Origin: Sporolactobacillus putidus
GTDB lineage: Bacteria > Bacillota > Bacilli > Bacillales > Sporolactobacillaceae
Assembly (NCBI RefSeq): GCF_014647035.1
Contig: NZ_BMOK01000012.1
Coordinates: 1-64,000 of the forward strand
DNA length: 64,000 bases
Direction of reading: 5' to 3'
The stretch's first letter is position 1. Each line of letters starts with the position of its first letter. The translations under genes were made by a program, and so were the position numbers. The notes beneath the pieces are model-generated. The model had not been told where the DNA came from, ran no database searches, and saw only the letters and a list, made by a program, of their open reading frames with translations. Shown piece by piece: positions 16,562 to 24,559 of the stretch.

Positions 16562-17902
16562 ATGAATAATAAAAATTATTATGACGTGACGAAATGGCCG
16601 GTTGGTAACCCCTACAAGGATATTGGCGAGGTCATCAATAGCATTGTAGCCGATATTAAAAGTCGGCAAACCGACACTAACGTGAACGAGGGTGGCAAGC
16701 CCGGAGCGGTTATCTATCTTCCGCCGGCCGATTATCACCTGACCACGCAAGTAGTTATTGACATTAGTTATCTTAAAATTGTAGGATCGGGACATGGATT
16801 TACGTCTTCAAGTATTCGCTATAATGTTCCTGAAAACGAATGGTCGAAATTACATGAATTGTGGCCAGGTGGCAGCCGTATCCTAGTAGATATTTCCCCA
16901 ACAGCAAATGCTGCCGAATCGGCCGGAGCAGCCTTTTATGTTGAACGCAGTGGTGATCCACGAATAAGTTCTGTTGAATTTGCAAACTTCTGTATCGATG
17001 GCCTCCATTTTGTGGACGATGGTTCCGGAGAATTGAATCCAGAAAATACTTATACTAATGGTAAAACCGGTATTTATGTTGCAAGTGCGCAAGACTCCTT
17101 TAAAATTACTGATATGGGGTTTGTTTATTTAGAGCATGGTATGACGATTTATCATGCGGATGCCCTCACTATCCATAATAATTTTATTGCTGAATGTGGA
17201 AATTGTATCGAACTGCGCGGCTGGGGACAGGCCTCGAAAGTAACTGATAATTTGATTGGAGCGGGTTTTAAAGGCTATTCGATTTTCGCGCAAAATTTTG
17301 GCCAACTTTTGATTACCGCAAATAATATTTTTCCACGCGGTGCAAGCAGTATCTATTGTGATGGTGTGACCCGTTCACTTATCTCGAATAATATCCTTCA
17401 TGCATTTTATCCCGGGATGGTGGTTTTCAGTAAAGGTTGTTCAGAAAACTTGATCTCTTCAAATCACTTTTTACATGACCGTGAACCTTGGACACCAATG
17501 CAGGAACACAATAACGGCTTAGATGATTCGTATGGCCTCTTGTGGATCAATGGTAATCATAATTCCGTAATTGGAAATCATTTTTCAGAAATAATGGATA
17601 AGCAATATCTCACGCCAGCGGGGGTAACGCCAGTGATTATTCGGGTGGTTGCTGGCAATGAAAATTATATTTCTAATAATAATATCGTTGCCACGGAAAT
17701 CCACGCGGAGGGGAGTGATTCTTGCTTCGCTTCGCAAGTAGACGCTTTGCTGACAACCGAAGAATCAAAGCCGCTTAATGTCATTACGGTACTGGTTGAA
17801 AGTCAATCACACCGTAATACGATTCTTGATTCTGGCAGTGATGCCCAAGTGGTTATGGACAAGACGGCCAATGCATTTAGAGCCACGCCGACGCTATCAT
17901 AA
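16562..17902 (+). CDS. GH91 family enzyme: inulin fructotransferase / difructose-anhydride hydrolase-like
   Basis: This 446-residue protein is recognisable as GH91: YDVTKWPVGNPYKDIG at the N terminus, KPGAVIYLPPADYHL, GSGHGFTSSSIRYNVP, LHELWPGGSR, GKTGIYVASAQDSF, IAECGNCIELRGWG and PRGASSIY. All fit a right-handed parallel beta-helix. GH91 includes inulin fructotransferases, which release difructose anhydride (DFA I or III) from inulin, and DFA IIIase, which hydrolyses DFA III to inulobiose. There is no signal peptide, unlike secreted inulin-degrading forms, which favours an intracellular DFA hydrolase here. Glu217 fits the proposed catalytic Glu. A ribosome-binding site AAAGAGGAG lies just upstream. 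The gene is somewhat richer in GC than its neighbours. Confidence 0.85.
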   Translation: MNNKNYYDVTKWPVGNPYKDIGEVINSIVADIKSRQTDTNVNEGGKPGAVIYLPPADYHLTTQVVIDISYLKIVGSGHGFTSSSIRYNVPENEWSKLHELWPGGSRILVDISPTANAAESAGAAFYVERSGDPRISSVEFANFCIDGLHFVDDGSGELNPENTYTNGKTGIYVASAQDSFKITDMGFVYLEHGMTIYHADALTIHNNFIAECGNCIELRGWGQASKVTDNLIGAGFKGYSIFAQNFGQLLITANNIFPRGASSIYCDGVTRSLISNNILHAFYPGMVVFSKGCSENLISSNHFLHDREPWTPMQEHNNGLDDSYGLLWINGNHNSVIGNHFSEIMDKQYLTPAGVTPVIIRVVAGNENYISNNNIVATEIHAEGSDSCFASQVDALLTTEESKPLNVITVLVESQSHRNTILDSGSDAQVVMDKTANAFRATPTLS

Positions 17903-18006
17903 CGTAAATGAACGGCTGTCCAAGAAGAAGTTAGTGACTAAAACTTGAAAGATAGAAAAGTGTCCCAATCCCTTGCTGGTTCTATGTTTTTCCTGGATAA
18001 ATTAGC

Positions 18007-18202
18007 TCAAGCTGGCACTTTTGTCAGCTGTTCCTGATAGCTGAACGGCAGTTTTTCCAGAAACCGTTCAATCATGTTCAATCATTTGATCCATGACTTT
18101 CTCAGACAGAACGGGTTCATTCTCGAAGGCCACTTGAAACAAGTCGATGAGTTGTCGGATCGCTTCGGTAAAGGTGATATCTGAGAGTTTATCGACCTTG
18201 AG
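18007..18202 (-). pseudogene. C-terminal scrap of an IS4-type transposase
   Basis: The minus strand reads KLSDITFTEAIRQLIDLF and then VLSEKVMDQMIEH. After a one-base frame change it continues MIERFLEKLPFSYQEQLTK and a stop. This resembles the tail of IS4-type transposases found in Bacilli, different from the one at 448-1350. Nothing else of the element is visible. Confidence 0.5.
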
Positions 18203-18403
18203 TTAACCTATATTAACTATGTTGATTACTACGCCAGCTTTTTTGAAAAATTTTTAATAACGCCGGATTCTGCGATCACTGTACTCCAGCAAAAGGCTTC
18301 GGAAATGTTGTGGTCCAATCCGGATCAGTCAATGGATCAACGAATTACTCAGACGGCCAATCTGGCAAGAAAATTTCTCATGCTCCAAATTATTACATTC
18401 TAA
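18203..18403 (+). pseudogene. Unidentified C-terminal gene fragment
   Basis: An open frame of 66 codons without a start reads LTYINYVDYYASFFEKFL and continues with VLQQKASEMLWSN to a stop at 18401-18403. It begins exactly where the transposase scrap ends, so it looks like the tail of a core gene cut off by the island. I cannot assign a family. Confidence 0.35.
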
Positions 18404-18642
18404 TGTTTCGAATCTGTCAATGGCTCGATAAACCATAGTATTTGGCGTTCACTTTTTTCATCGCAACATCGAAACAGTATCGCTTTTGATATAATTTAGG
18501 GGTATCCTATATCTGTCAAGCGAAGAAAATAAGCATTTGATTAATTAAAGGCAACGGTTGAGACGGGCAGCGAAACAGCCCGACTTTGGCGATATGTGGA
18601 TTCCTGTTGTTAGAAGATAAAGTGATAAATGGAGAGATGAAG

Positions 18643-19107
18643 ATGGCTTATATCGTTGATTTTAAAAATGTGTCCACGATTGGACTCGCGTCCTCACCTG
18701 TAGCAGAGGCGCTTGCCGGTTTACGTGCTAATGAGGCCCGTTACTTTATGAACAAATATAAGCATGAATTTACAGTTGTACCAGCCAGCGAAAGTCAGGA
18801 GACCCTTGATTACGTGACTCGAATTTTGAAAGAAGAACGAGATATTGAGTTTGTGGCCAAACCTTTAGAAACGTCGCGTTTCCAAGTGGAAAATATCAAA
18901 TTTGCCTACGTCTTTTATGAGGATGGCCTTGAGGTTAACGTCATGTATACGATGGATGAATCTAAGAAGCGGGCCGTTGGTTTTAAGCTTTCTGAGGGGA
19001 TGGAAGTTCCCAAGGAATTAGAAGAAAAGTTCAAATTTGCCAGGCAGAAGTCTAAACTAGCTGGAACAATTCGGGGTTCGTTTTTTGTAATTAAAGGGGA
19101 ATATTAA
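18643..19107 (+). CDS. Conserved-looking hypothetical protein, 154 residues
   Basis: The preferred start is ATG 18643 behind GGAGAG (18631-18636); the frame extends upstream to 18586 without a ribosome site. The protein starts MAYIVDFKNVSTIGLASSPV and contains EARYFMNKYKHEFTVVP and YVFYEDGLEVNVMYTMDESK, an alternating alpha/beta composition with no membrane segment. I do not recognise a family. It is followed by a strong terminator, so it is probably a single-gene unit. Confidence 0.6.
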   Translation: MAYIVDFKNVSTIGLASSPVAEALAGLRANEARYFMNKYKHEFTVVPASESQETLDYVTRILKEERDIEFVAKPLETSRFQVENIKFAYVFYEDGLEVNVMYTMDESKKRAVGFKLSEGMEVPKELEEKFKFARQKSKLAGTIRGSFFVIKGEY

Positions 19108-19217
19108 AGGAACACGGTTCTCGTGGCGGTGAGATTATTTATGAAGGACCTGTAGAAGGGATTTCAAGTGCCGTCCGATCAGTTACGGCACAGTATCTTT
19201 TTCGATAATATAGAGTG

Positions 19218-19253
19218 AAAAAATCCCCTTAGCGAGTGCCTAAGGGGATTTTT
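19218..19253. terminator. Strong intrinsic terminator
   Basis: AAAAATCCCCTTAG and CTAAGGGGATTTTT form a perfect 14-bp stem around a seven-base loop (19219-19253). The symmetric A and T tails would let it act in both directions. Confidence 0.88.
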
Positions 19254-19319
19254 AATGACCCGGTTGTCAGATTTTTGATAATACCTAAACGCTTGATTGC
19301 TTTAAAAATGATTGCCTTT

Positions 19320-19455
19320 TTTGTCAGCCCCGTGTTAAAAGATATCCACATTTTTCGGCAGACAAAGGTGAGCCGGTCGGGCTGATCGGTCCGAATGGTG
19401 CGGGGAAAAGCACAACCATCAAATCAATCCTCGGTACCGTCAAGTCTGAAAGTGC
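19320..19455 (+). pseudogene. Remnant of an ABC-transporter ATPase gene
   Basis: One frame reads GEPVGLIGPNGAGKSTTIKS followed by ILGTVKSE (about 19368-19448), a perfect Walker A region of a type-2 export ATPase. The preceding part is shifted in frame and nothing follows. It resembles, but is not identical to, the intact ATPase at 24635. The next stretch (19480-19620) has a minus-strand frame with SYLEPRITIVETGLSNRPEL that I cannot assign. Confidence 0.6.
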
Positions 19456-19697
19456 AGAACAGGCCTGCCTCCACTTTCAAAGATGGCTGTCCATTCCTTC
19501 AGACAATTCTGGTCGGTTTGATAACCCCGTTTCAACAATGGTTATTCTAGGTTCCAGATAACTAAAATCAATCCATTGGCCTACATGTCACTAAGTTTCA
19601 GAATAAAGAGATTCGTCATAACCCCCTGTTGCTCTATAATAGAGGAAAGTCTACTGCTGCACAGTAGACGAATGCTGCAGTTGTTCATAGTTCTCAA

Positions 19698-19728
19698 TTG
19701 ACTCTGGTATTGTACTGGAGTCTACTTT
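19698..19728 (+). promoter_or_regulatory. MerR-type promoter with a 19-bp spacer
   Basis: TTGACT (19698-19703) and TACTTT (19723-19728) are separated by 19 bp. The spacer holds the dyad GACTCTGGTA/TACTGGAGTC (19700-19722, eight of ten pairs). An over-long spacer with a dyad is the hallmark of MerR-activated promoters. No MerR gene is visible nearby. The next intact gene is the acetyltransferase at 19956; the 230 bases between show no further gene. Confidence 0.6.
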
Positions 19729-19955
19729 AACGGGAAGTGAAGCGGCTTAAAAGTCTCATCAGATACATCGGGAAATCGTATGAAAAACATACGATCAGAG
19801 GAAAAACTTATTAAGAATAAATACTGCCGAAGCGAACCTAATGATCAGATCATTTACCCTTATTGTTTGTGTTTTTGCCGTCTGTTTTTATCAAAGGCTA
19901 TTAACTATTTAAGAAACACCCACGATCGTTGATGCGTCTGAGAGGGGAGATTTGT

Positions 19956-21167
19956 ATGCGTAGAAAAAGGCAACTGAAAATGCAGAAAGTCGGGCCGGAG
20001 CATCTAGAGCAGTATAATCAACTGCTGAGGTATGTTTTTCAAGTCACTGACCAGGAATTACATCAGATTGGATGGGAAGAAAAAGAGATCATTCGGGCAA
20101 AATCTCCAGTTTTGGAACAAGCGGATGTCTTTGGATGGTTTGACGGTGATAAGCTGATCTCCCAGGTAGCAGTTTATCCCTTACAGGTGCGTATCTTCAA
20201 TCAAACCTACGATATGGGAGGTCTTACCGGCGTTGGCACCTATCCCGAGTATTCCAACCAGGGTTTAATGCATAAGCTGTTGTATCAAGCATTGGAACAC
20301 ATGAGAAAACGAAATCAGTCAATATCTTACCTGTATCCCTATTCTATCCCTTACTATCGCAGAAAAGGATGGGAAATCATTTCCGATAAAATTTCCTACG
20401 AAATTAATGATTATCAATTGCCCAGGAATAAGCAAGTACCCGGTGAAGTCGAACGTGTTGATGTGGAAAGCGAGCAGGTAAAAAAAGCTTATGAGCGGTT
20501 TGCCATACAGACCCACGGTGCTATGCTGCGCAATGAGTTAGCCTGGAATGAGTATTGGCTGTGGGACTCAGATGATCTGATGGCAGCCATATATTACAAC
20601 GATAAAGGACTGCCGGACGGCTATGTTCTTTATTGGATCGCTGATGAAGTCTTCCATATTAAGGATATGATATTTGTTAATGAGGAAGCCCGCAGCGGAC
20701 TTTGGAATTTTATCAGCGCACACTTCTCCATGATTTCAAAGGTCATTGGCAATACGTATACGGATGAACCTTTGTCATTTTTATTGGAGGATGCGGACAT
20801 TAAGGAAACGATCTCTCCTTATTTCATGGCGCGCATAGTAGATTTGAAGCAGTTTATTGCTCAATACCCTTTTAAGCCGGATACGACAGACAGGGAATGG
20901 ACATTCACGCTGGATGATCCGCTTCTTTCATGGAATCAAGGCGTCTTCACATTGCGTATCACCGCTGAAGGGAAAGGTGAAGTCGTTCGCACGTCAGAAC
21001 GAAATCATGATCAAATTGATATTCAAACCTTGACGACAATGCTGCTGGGGTACAAACGACCAGACTATCTTTATAAAATCGGCCGTATTTCGTGTCTCCC
21101 TGAAACCGTGGATATGCTGGAGGATGCAATCGAACAGCAGACATCCTATTTTTCGGATTATTTTTAA
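19956..21167 (+). CDS. GNAT acetyltransferase, Eis-like
   Basis: This 403-residue protein has a GNAT fold at the N terminus, with DVFGWFDGDKLISQVAVYPL and the acetyl-CoA segment GVGTYPEYSNQGLMHKLL. A second GNAT-like half follows, then a C-terminal SCP2-like region (about 300-403), the architecture of Eis-type acetyltransferases. Known members acetylate aminoglycosides or protein amines; the substrate here is unknown. ATG 19956 is chosen because GAGGGGAGA lies just upstream. Confidence 0.85.
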   Translation: MRRKRQLKMQKVGPEHLEQYNQLLRYVFQVTDQELHQIGWEEKEIIRAKSPVLEQADVFGWFDGDKLISQVAVYPLQVRIFNQTYDMGGLTGVGTYPEYSNQGLMHKLLYQALEHMRKRNQSISYLYPYSIPYYRRKGWEIISDKISYEINDYQLPRNKQVPGEVERVDVESEQVKKAYERFAIQTHGAMLRNELAWNEYWLWDSDDLMAAIYYNDKGLPDGYVLYWIADEVFHIKDMIFVNEEARSGLWNFISAHFSMISKVIGNTYTDEPLSFLLEDADIKETISPYFMARIVDLKQFIAQYPFKPDTTDREWTFTLDDPLLSWNQGVFTLRITAEGKGEVVRTSERNHDQIDIQTLTTMLLGYKRPDYLYKIGRISCLPETVDMLEDAIEQQTSYFSDYF

Positions 21168-21222
21168 GAAAAATACCTTATTAATTTTTTTTGCGGGTGA
21201 GTTTAATACCATTTTTCTGTGC

Positions 21223-21338
21223 CGACTGATAAATCACTCGCGACGACCGATAAATGAACCGTAACGACTGATAAACTGCTAACAACGACCGATAAAATAC
21301 TGGAAACGACCGATAAATCATTCATGATGACCGATAAA
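21223..21338. repeat. Array 1: six units of a 21-bp-period repeat (CGACYGATAAA)
   Basis: The 11-mer CGACYGATAAA (last copy TGACCGATAAA) starts at 21223, 21244, 21265, 21286, 21307 and 21328, exactly every 21 bases, with 10-base variable stretches between. It fills most of the interval between the Eis-like and NERD genes. The same motif recurs in two other arrays in this window. Read as codons, the motif gives TTDK in a seven-residue period, with one stop in this array. Confidence 0.95.
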
Positions 21339-21458
21339 AAGGATTGTACGCCAAGATGCAGATCAAAATGTCACAAAATATTTCTAATTTCATAACTTTT
21401 TTAGCAGGATGTGGTAATGATCAGGCCGAAACTTTTTAAAAGAGAGTGAGGCGGTTGA

Positions 21459-22490
21459 ATGTATCTTAAAAAAATAAAAATTCCATATCATGTTCAGCAG
21501 TATGAAGCTTTTTCCAGAAGACTGGCACCTGCAGTTCTCCGAGCTGATGCCCAATCCCGCTTGAAAAGAGGGATGGCCGGTTATCGCGGGGAACAGTCCC
21601 TGGATTACCCTCTCAGTTATCTCCCCAATGAGGAATTCTTCATCCTCCACAATCTGCGGTTGTTTGACGGCGCGCATTATTTTCAAATCGATTTCCTTAT
21701 TTTGTGTCCGCGGTTTATTTTAATTTTAGAAGTAAAAAACATTGCCGGAAAGCTGACTTTTGATACTGAATTATCGCAGCTGATTCGCGAACTGGATCAG
21801 ACAACAGATGTTTTTGACGATCCGATTTCACAGGCAGAGAACTTGAATACGCAATTGTTTGAGTGGCTGGAAGCACGTTACGGCAGTCCGGCGTTACCGA
21901 CTGCCGACCGCGTGGTCATTGCTTCCCCCGCCCAATTGCAGGTCACTGATTTAAAAAATCATCGGATCAAAAAAATTATAAGGAGGTCTAATCTCAAGAG
22001 AGCATTGGTTAAGTTGAATCAGCAGTATTCCAATGAATGTTTAGACACCGGGCTTGTGGAAAAAATAGCAAGAATGTTGCTCGTACAACATCAGCCGCGA
22101 ATAATCGATATATTCTCAACCACGCCCGCCGAACCTAACGACATTATCAGAGGTGTGCAATGTCCCGAATGTGGAGAAACGCCGATGAAAAGAGAAAATC
22201 GAATCTGGCATTGTGCTTCATGTGGACATGAGTCGAAAAAAGCCCACCTTGTCGCACTACTCGATTACTTTTTGATTTTTGGACCCGCGATGACAAACAG
22301 GCAATGCAGAGATTTTTTGATGCTGGACTCTGCCACAATCGCTAAAAAGATTCTTCAGGCAGTAGCCTCACACTATGAAGGTGAAAACAGGGCCAGGATC
22401 TATCATTTATCCTTTCAATTGCTGACCGAAGCAAGCGATGATGAAAGAGAAGCTCCTGGGAATGAAAAATTACGCGTGACGACAGACTGA
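21459..22490 (+). CDS. NERD-domain (nuclease-related) protein with C-terminal zinc ribbon
   Basis: This 343-residue protein has an N-terminal NERD domain with the restriction-endonuclease-like core: Glu45 (GYRGEQSLDY), Asp78 (FQIDFLIL), then Glu91 and Lys93 in ILEVKNIAGKL. A four-cysteine zinc ribbon follows (Cys235, Cys238, Cys252 and Cys255; CPECGE and HCASCGH), then a helical tail. NERD proteins are predicted DNA- or RNA-processing enzymes of largely unknown function. The gene lies exactly between two 21-bp repeat arrays, and its last residues (TTD) lead into the second. Confidence 0.85.
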   Translation: MYLKKIKIPYHVQQYEAFSRRLAPAVLRADAQSRLKRGMAGYRGEQSLDYPLSYLPNEEFFILHNLRLFDGAHYFQIDFLILCPRFILILEVKNIAGKLTFDTELSQLIRELDQTTDVFDDPISQAENLNTQLFEWLEARYGSPALPTADRVVIASPAQLQVTDLKNHRIKKIIRRSNLKRALVKLNQQYSNECLDTGLVEKIARMLLVQHQPRIIDIFSTTPAEPNDIIRGVQCPECGETPMKRENRIWHCASCGHESKKAHLVALLDYFLIFGPAMTNRQCRDFLMLDSATIAKKILQAVASHYEGENRARIYHLSFQLLTEASDDEREAPGNEKLRVTTD

Positions 22491-22606
22491 CGACTGATAA
22501 ATTTGGCATAACGACTGATAAAACATTCGTGAAGACCGATAAAATACTGAAAACGACCGATAAAACATTCGAGACGACCGATAAAATGCAGATAAAGACT
22601 GATAAA
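22491..22606. repeat. Array 2: six units of the same 21-bp-period repeat
   Basis: Motif copies begin at 22491, 22512, 22533, 22554, 22575 and 22596, again exactly every 21 bases and in the same orientation as array 1. Some spacers are nearly shared with array 1 (ATACTGGAAA against ATACTGAAAA) or repeated within array 2 (ACATTCGTGA and ACATTCGAGA). This suggests copying between arrays. The TTDK-type frame is open throughout this array. The array starts one base after the NERD stop codon. Nothing else is seen up to 22803. Confidence 0.95.
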
Positions 22607-22803
22607 CCTAAAACCATTCGCTTTGGTCCGCCCAATCAGAGGTTGCGTGCCTTGAAAATCACCACATAAGCTCCTTTTCGGATGAAATAGTGTGCGCCCG
22701 GCTTCTTCACTCGAAAATTTTCAATGCAGCCGCCTCGCTTATAGGATAATTTTTTCAAGTACATAATAGCAAAGACAAGATTATCCATCAGGAGGCCTTT
22801 TCC

Positions 22804-23367
22804 ATGATACGATTTGAAGAATTAACGGAAAAAGATGCAGCCATCTACAGAGCGTTGCGTTTGGAAGCTTTGCATGAAAATCCGGAAGCGTTCGCCTCAG
22901 AGTATGATGTCGAAATCCATGATTCGCTTTCCGATTTTGAGGAACGCCTGTCAAGGGATCACGCGATTACGATCGGCGCTTTTGATCAGGACAGACTCGT
23001 CGGTATTGTGACATTGGTCAAAGAGACATTGCCCAAAATGCGTCATCGGGCAACTCTTGAAGCTGTTTATGTGAAGCCTGAATGCAGAGGTCGGAGAATA
23101 TCCGGACGGATGATTGAAAAGTTGATGGAAATCGTTAAAGAAGAAGGCGTTGTGAGAAAATTTTATCTGTTCGTGATGACGTCAAACACGCAAGCGATCA
23201 AGGCCTATAAAAAAATGGGATTTTTCATTTATGGGGAGGACAGGGAGGCCATGAAAGAGGGCGATCGATATGTTGACGAGTACTTAATGACCAAGTTCAT
23301 TGATCAGCAGCAGGCAAACACAGAACCGCTTGAAGTCTCCCGGGAACGGGGTTCTGAGCGTACGTAA
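22804..23367 (+). CDS. GNAT-family N-acetyltransferase
   Basis: This 187-residue protein has a single GNAT domain: IRFEELTEKDAAIYRALRLE at the start, EAVYVKPECRGRRISGRMIE (acetyl-CoA binding loop, about 97-116) and NTQAIKAYKKMGFFIYGED near the end. It acetylates an unknown amine. The ribosome-binding site CAGGAGG is at 22790-22796. Confidence 0.87.
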   Translation: MIRFEELTEKDAAIYRALRLEALHENPEAFASEYDVEIHDSLSDFEERLSRDHAITIGAFDQDRLVGIVTLVKETLPKMRHRATLEAVYVKPECRGRRISGRMIEKLMEIVKEEGVVRKFYLFVMTSNTQAIKAYKKMGFFIYGEDREAMKEGDRYVDEYLMTKFIDQQQANTEPLEVSRERGSERT

Positions 23368-23424
23368 AAATGAAAGCTGCTGACACCGCCTGAGAGTTTG
23401 ATTGTCCGGTTCATTTATAAAAAA

Positions 23425-23462
23425 AGCACCCGGGTCTATATTAACGATCAGACCGGGGTGCT
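23425..23462 (-). terminator. Terminator of tlp
   Basis: AGCACC.CGGTCT-type arms (23425-23437 and 23450-23462) form a strong GC stem. On the minus strand the stem is followed by a run of T's, so it ends tlp transcription. Confidence 0.8.
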
Positions 23463-23497
23463 GAAAACAAGCCATACTTTCTTAAGTGGAAAAAACA

Positions 23498-23728
23498 CTA
23501 TTTGTTTGTTTTACTATAGGCAGCTTCGTCTTTGATTTCTTCGCGAAGGCCGTGAATGCTTGCTTCACGACGCTGATTTTTCTCGCGAATCTGATGTTTT
23601 TCTTCTTCACTCATTTCATCACCGTGTGCTTTGACGTAATCACGGGCCTCATTCATGTTTTGCAGCGTATCGCCAATGTTTTTCGCAATCTTTTCTGTAT
23701 TATCGGAACGATCATCAGGTTTCGCCAT
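23498..23728 (-). CDS. tlp: Small acid-soluble spore protein Tlp
   Basis: This 76-residue, very polar, helical protein has the Tlp pattern: PDDRSDNTEKIAKNIGDTLQ, then EEKHQIREKNQRREASIHGL, then EEIKDEAAY. Tlp is a minor small acid-soluble protein in the spore core of Bacillus relatives, usually expressed in the forespore. It is the clearest sign in the window that the organism forms endospores. GAGGG lies just upstream of its ATG on the minus strand. Confidence 0.88.
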   Translation of the reverse strand: MAKPDDRSDNTEKIAKNIGDTLQNMNEARDYVKAHGDEMSEEEKHQIREKNQRREASIHGLREEIKDEAAYSKTNK

Positions 23729-23862
23729 TGTTATCCCTCCTTGAAAGTGACCTTAGTATGCCACAGAGGGGAGGAGATATGTATCTTGTTGCTTCAGAAG
23801 ACAATTCCCGGATGGCGACAGCGAGCCGGTCAAACAGAATGCTCACTAAACTGCTTGGATCA

Positions 23863-24306
23863 TCAAAAGGTTTTGTACTTCAGGAATTTTCCATTCAATG
23901 TAATGACGACGCGATCGCCGTGCGGGTTTTCTTCCTTGTCCAGGTCCATTTTAAAGTCGATGGCACTCATGATGCCGTCGCCGAATTTCTCATGAATCAA
24001 CGCCTTGATCGTATCGCCGTACACGAGTACAATTTCGTACAGACGATAGATGGTCGGGTCGGTTGGCGGCATGGAAAAATTCACGCCGCGAAAGGGGATC
24101 GTTTTAAGTTCGTTTTCGGCTTTTTCAGGAAGATCAAGCAGTTTGGCGATCGCTTCAGCCTGTTCGGCACTCAGCGTCTGCTGACCGTAAATAGCGGCCG
24201 TACAATAGACCTCAGAACAGCCTGCAGCCTCCGCTATTTGTAAGAAAGTTAACTCCTTCTTTTTTTTCGCTTCTAAGATGAGCTGTGTTACTGCAGAAAG
24301 TGCCAT
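23863..24306 (-). CDS. cynS: Cyanate hydratase (cyanase)
   Basis: This 147-residue enzyme converts cyanate plus bicarbonate to ammonia and CO2. An N-terminal helix-turn-helix-like domain (1-75) is followed by the catalytic domain with Arg88, Glu91 (YRLYEIV) and Ser114 (GIMSAIDF). These have the same spacing (3 and 23) as Arg96, Glu99 and Ser122 of the E. coli enzyme. The protein forms a decamer in known members. It is monocistronic, without a neighbouring cyanate transporter or carbonic anhydrase. Cyanases are patchy in Bacilli, so transfer is possible. Confidence 0.93.
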   Translation of the reverse strand: MALSAVTQLILEAKKKKELTFLQIAEAAGCSEVYCTAAIYGQQTLSAEQAEAIAKLLDLPEKAENELKTIPFRGVNFSMPPTDPTIYRLYEIVLVYGDTIKALIHEKFGDGIMSAIDFKMDLDKEENPHGDRVVITLNGKFLKYKTF

Positions 24307-24559
24307 GCTCCTGATGCCTCCCAGACGATATTATTTATAATAATTATTATTTGCTGATAACTTAAGAATAGCATGTTTAAATGAAATCGTTTAATTTATG
24401 TCAGATGATCTGACGATATTTTGAAAAAATCACTTTGCACTCAATAATGGGAATATGCTCCAAATGATTTTTAAACCCGCAAGGCAAGCGGACTTTTTAA
24501 TCATGAATTTCACTGGACAGCAGAGTTATTGAGCAAAGCCCAATCAAGAGAATTAATTA

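Noticed and set aside
21223-22606. Possible CRISPR arrays
   Set aside because: The repeated unit is only 11 bp with 10-bp variable parts, motif copies vary, spacers are partly shared, and no cas genes are present.
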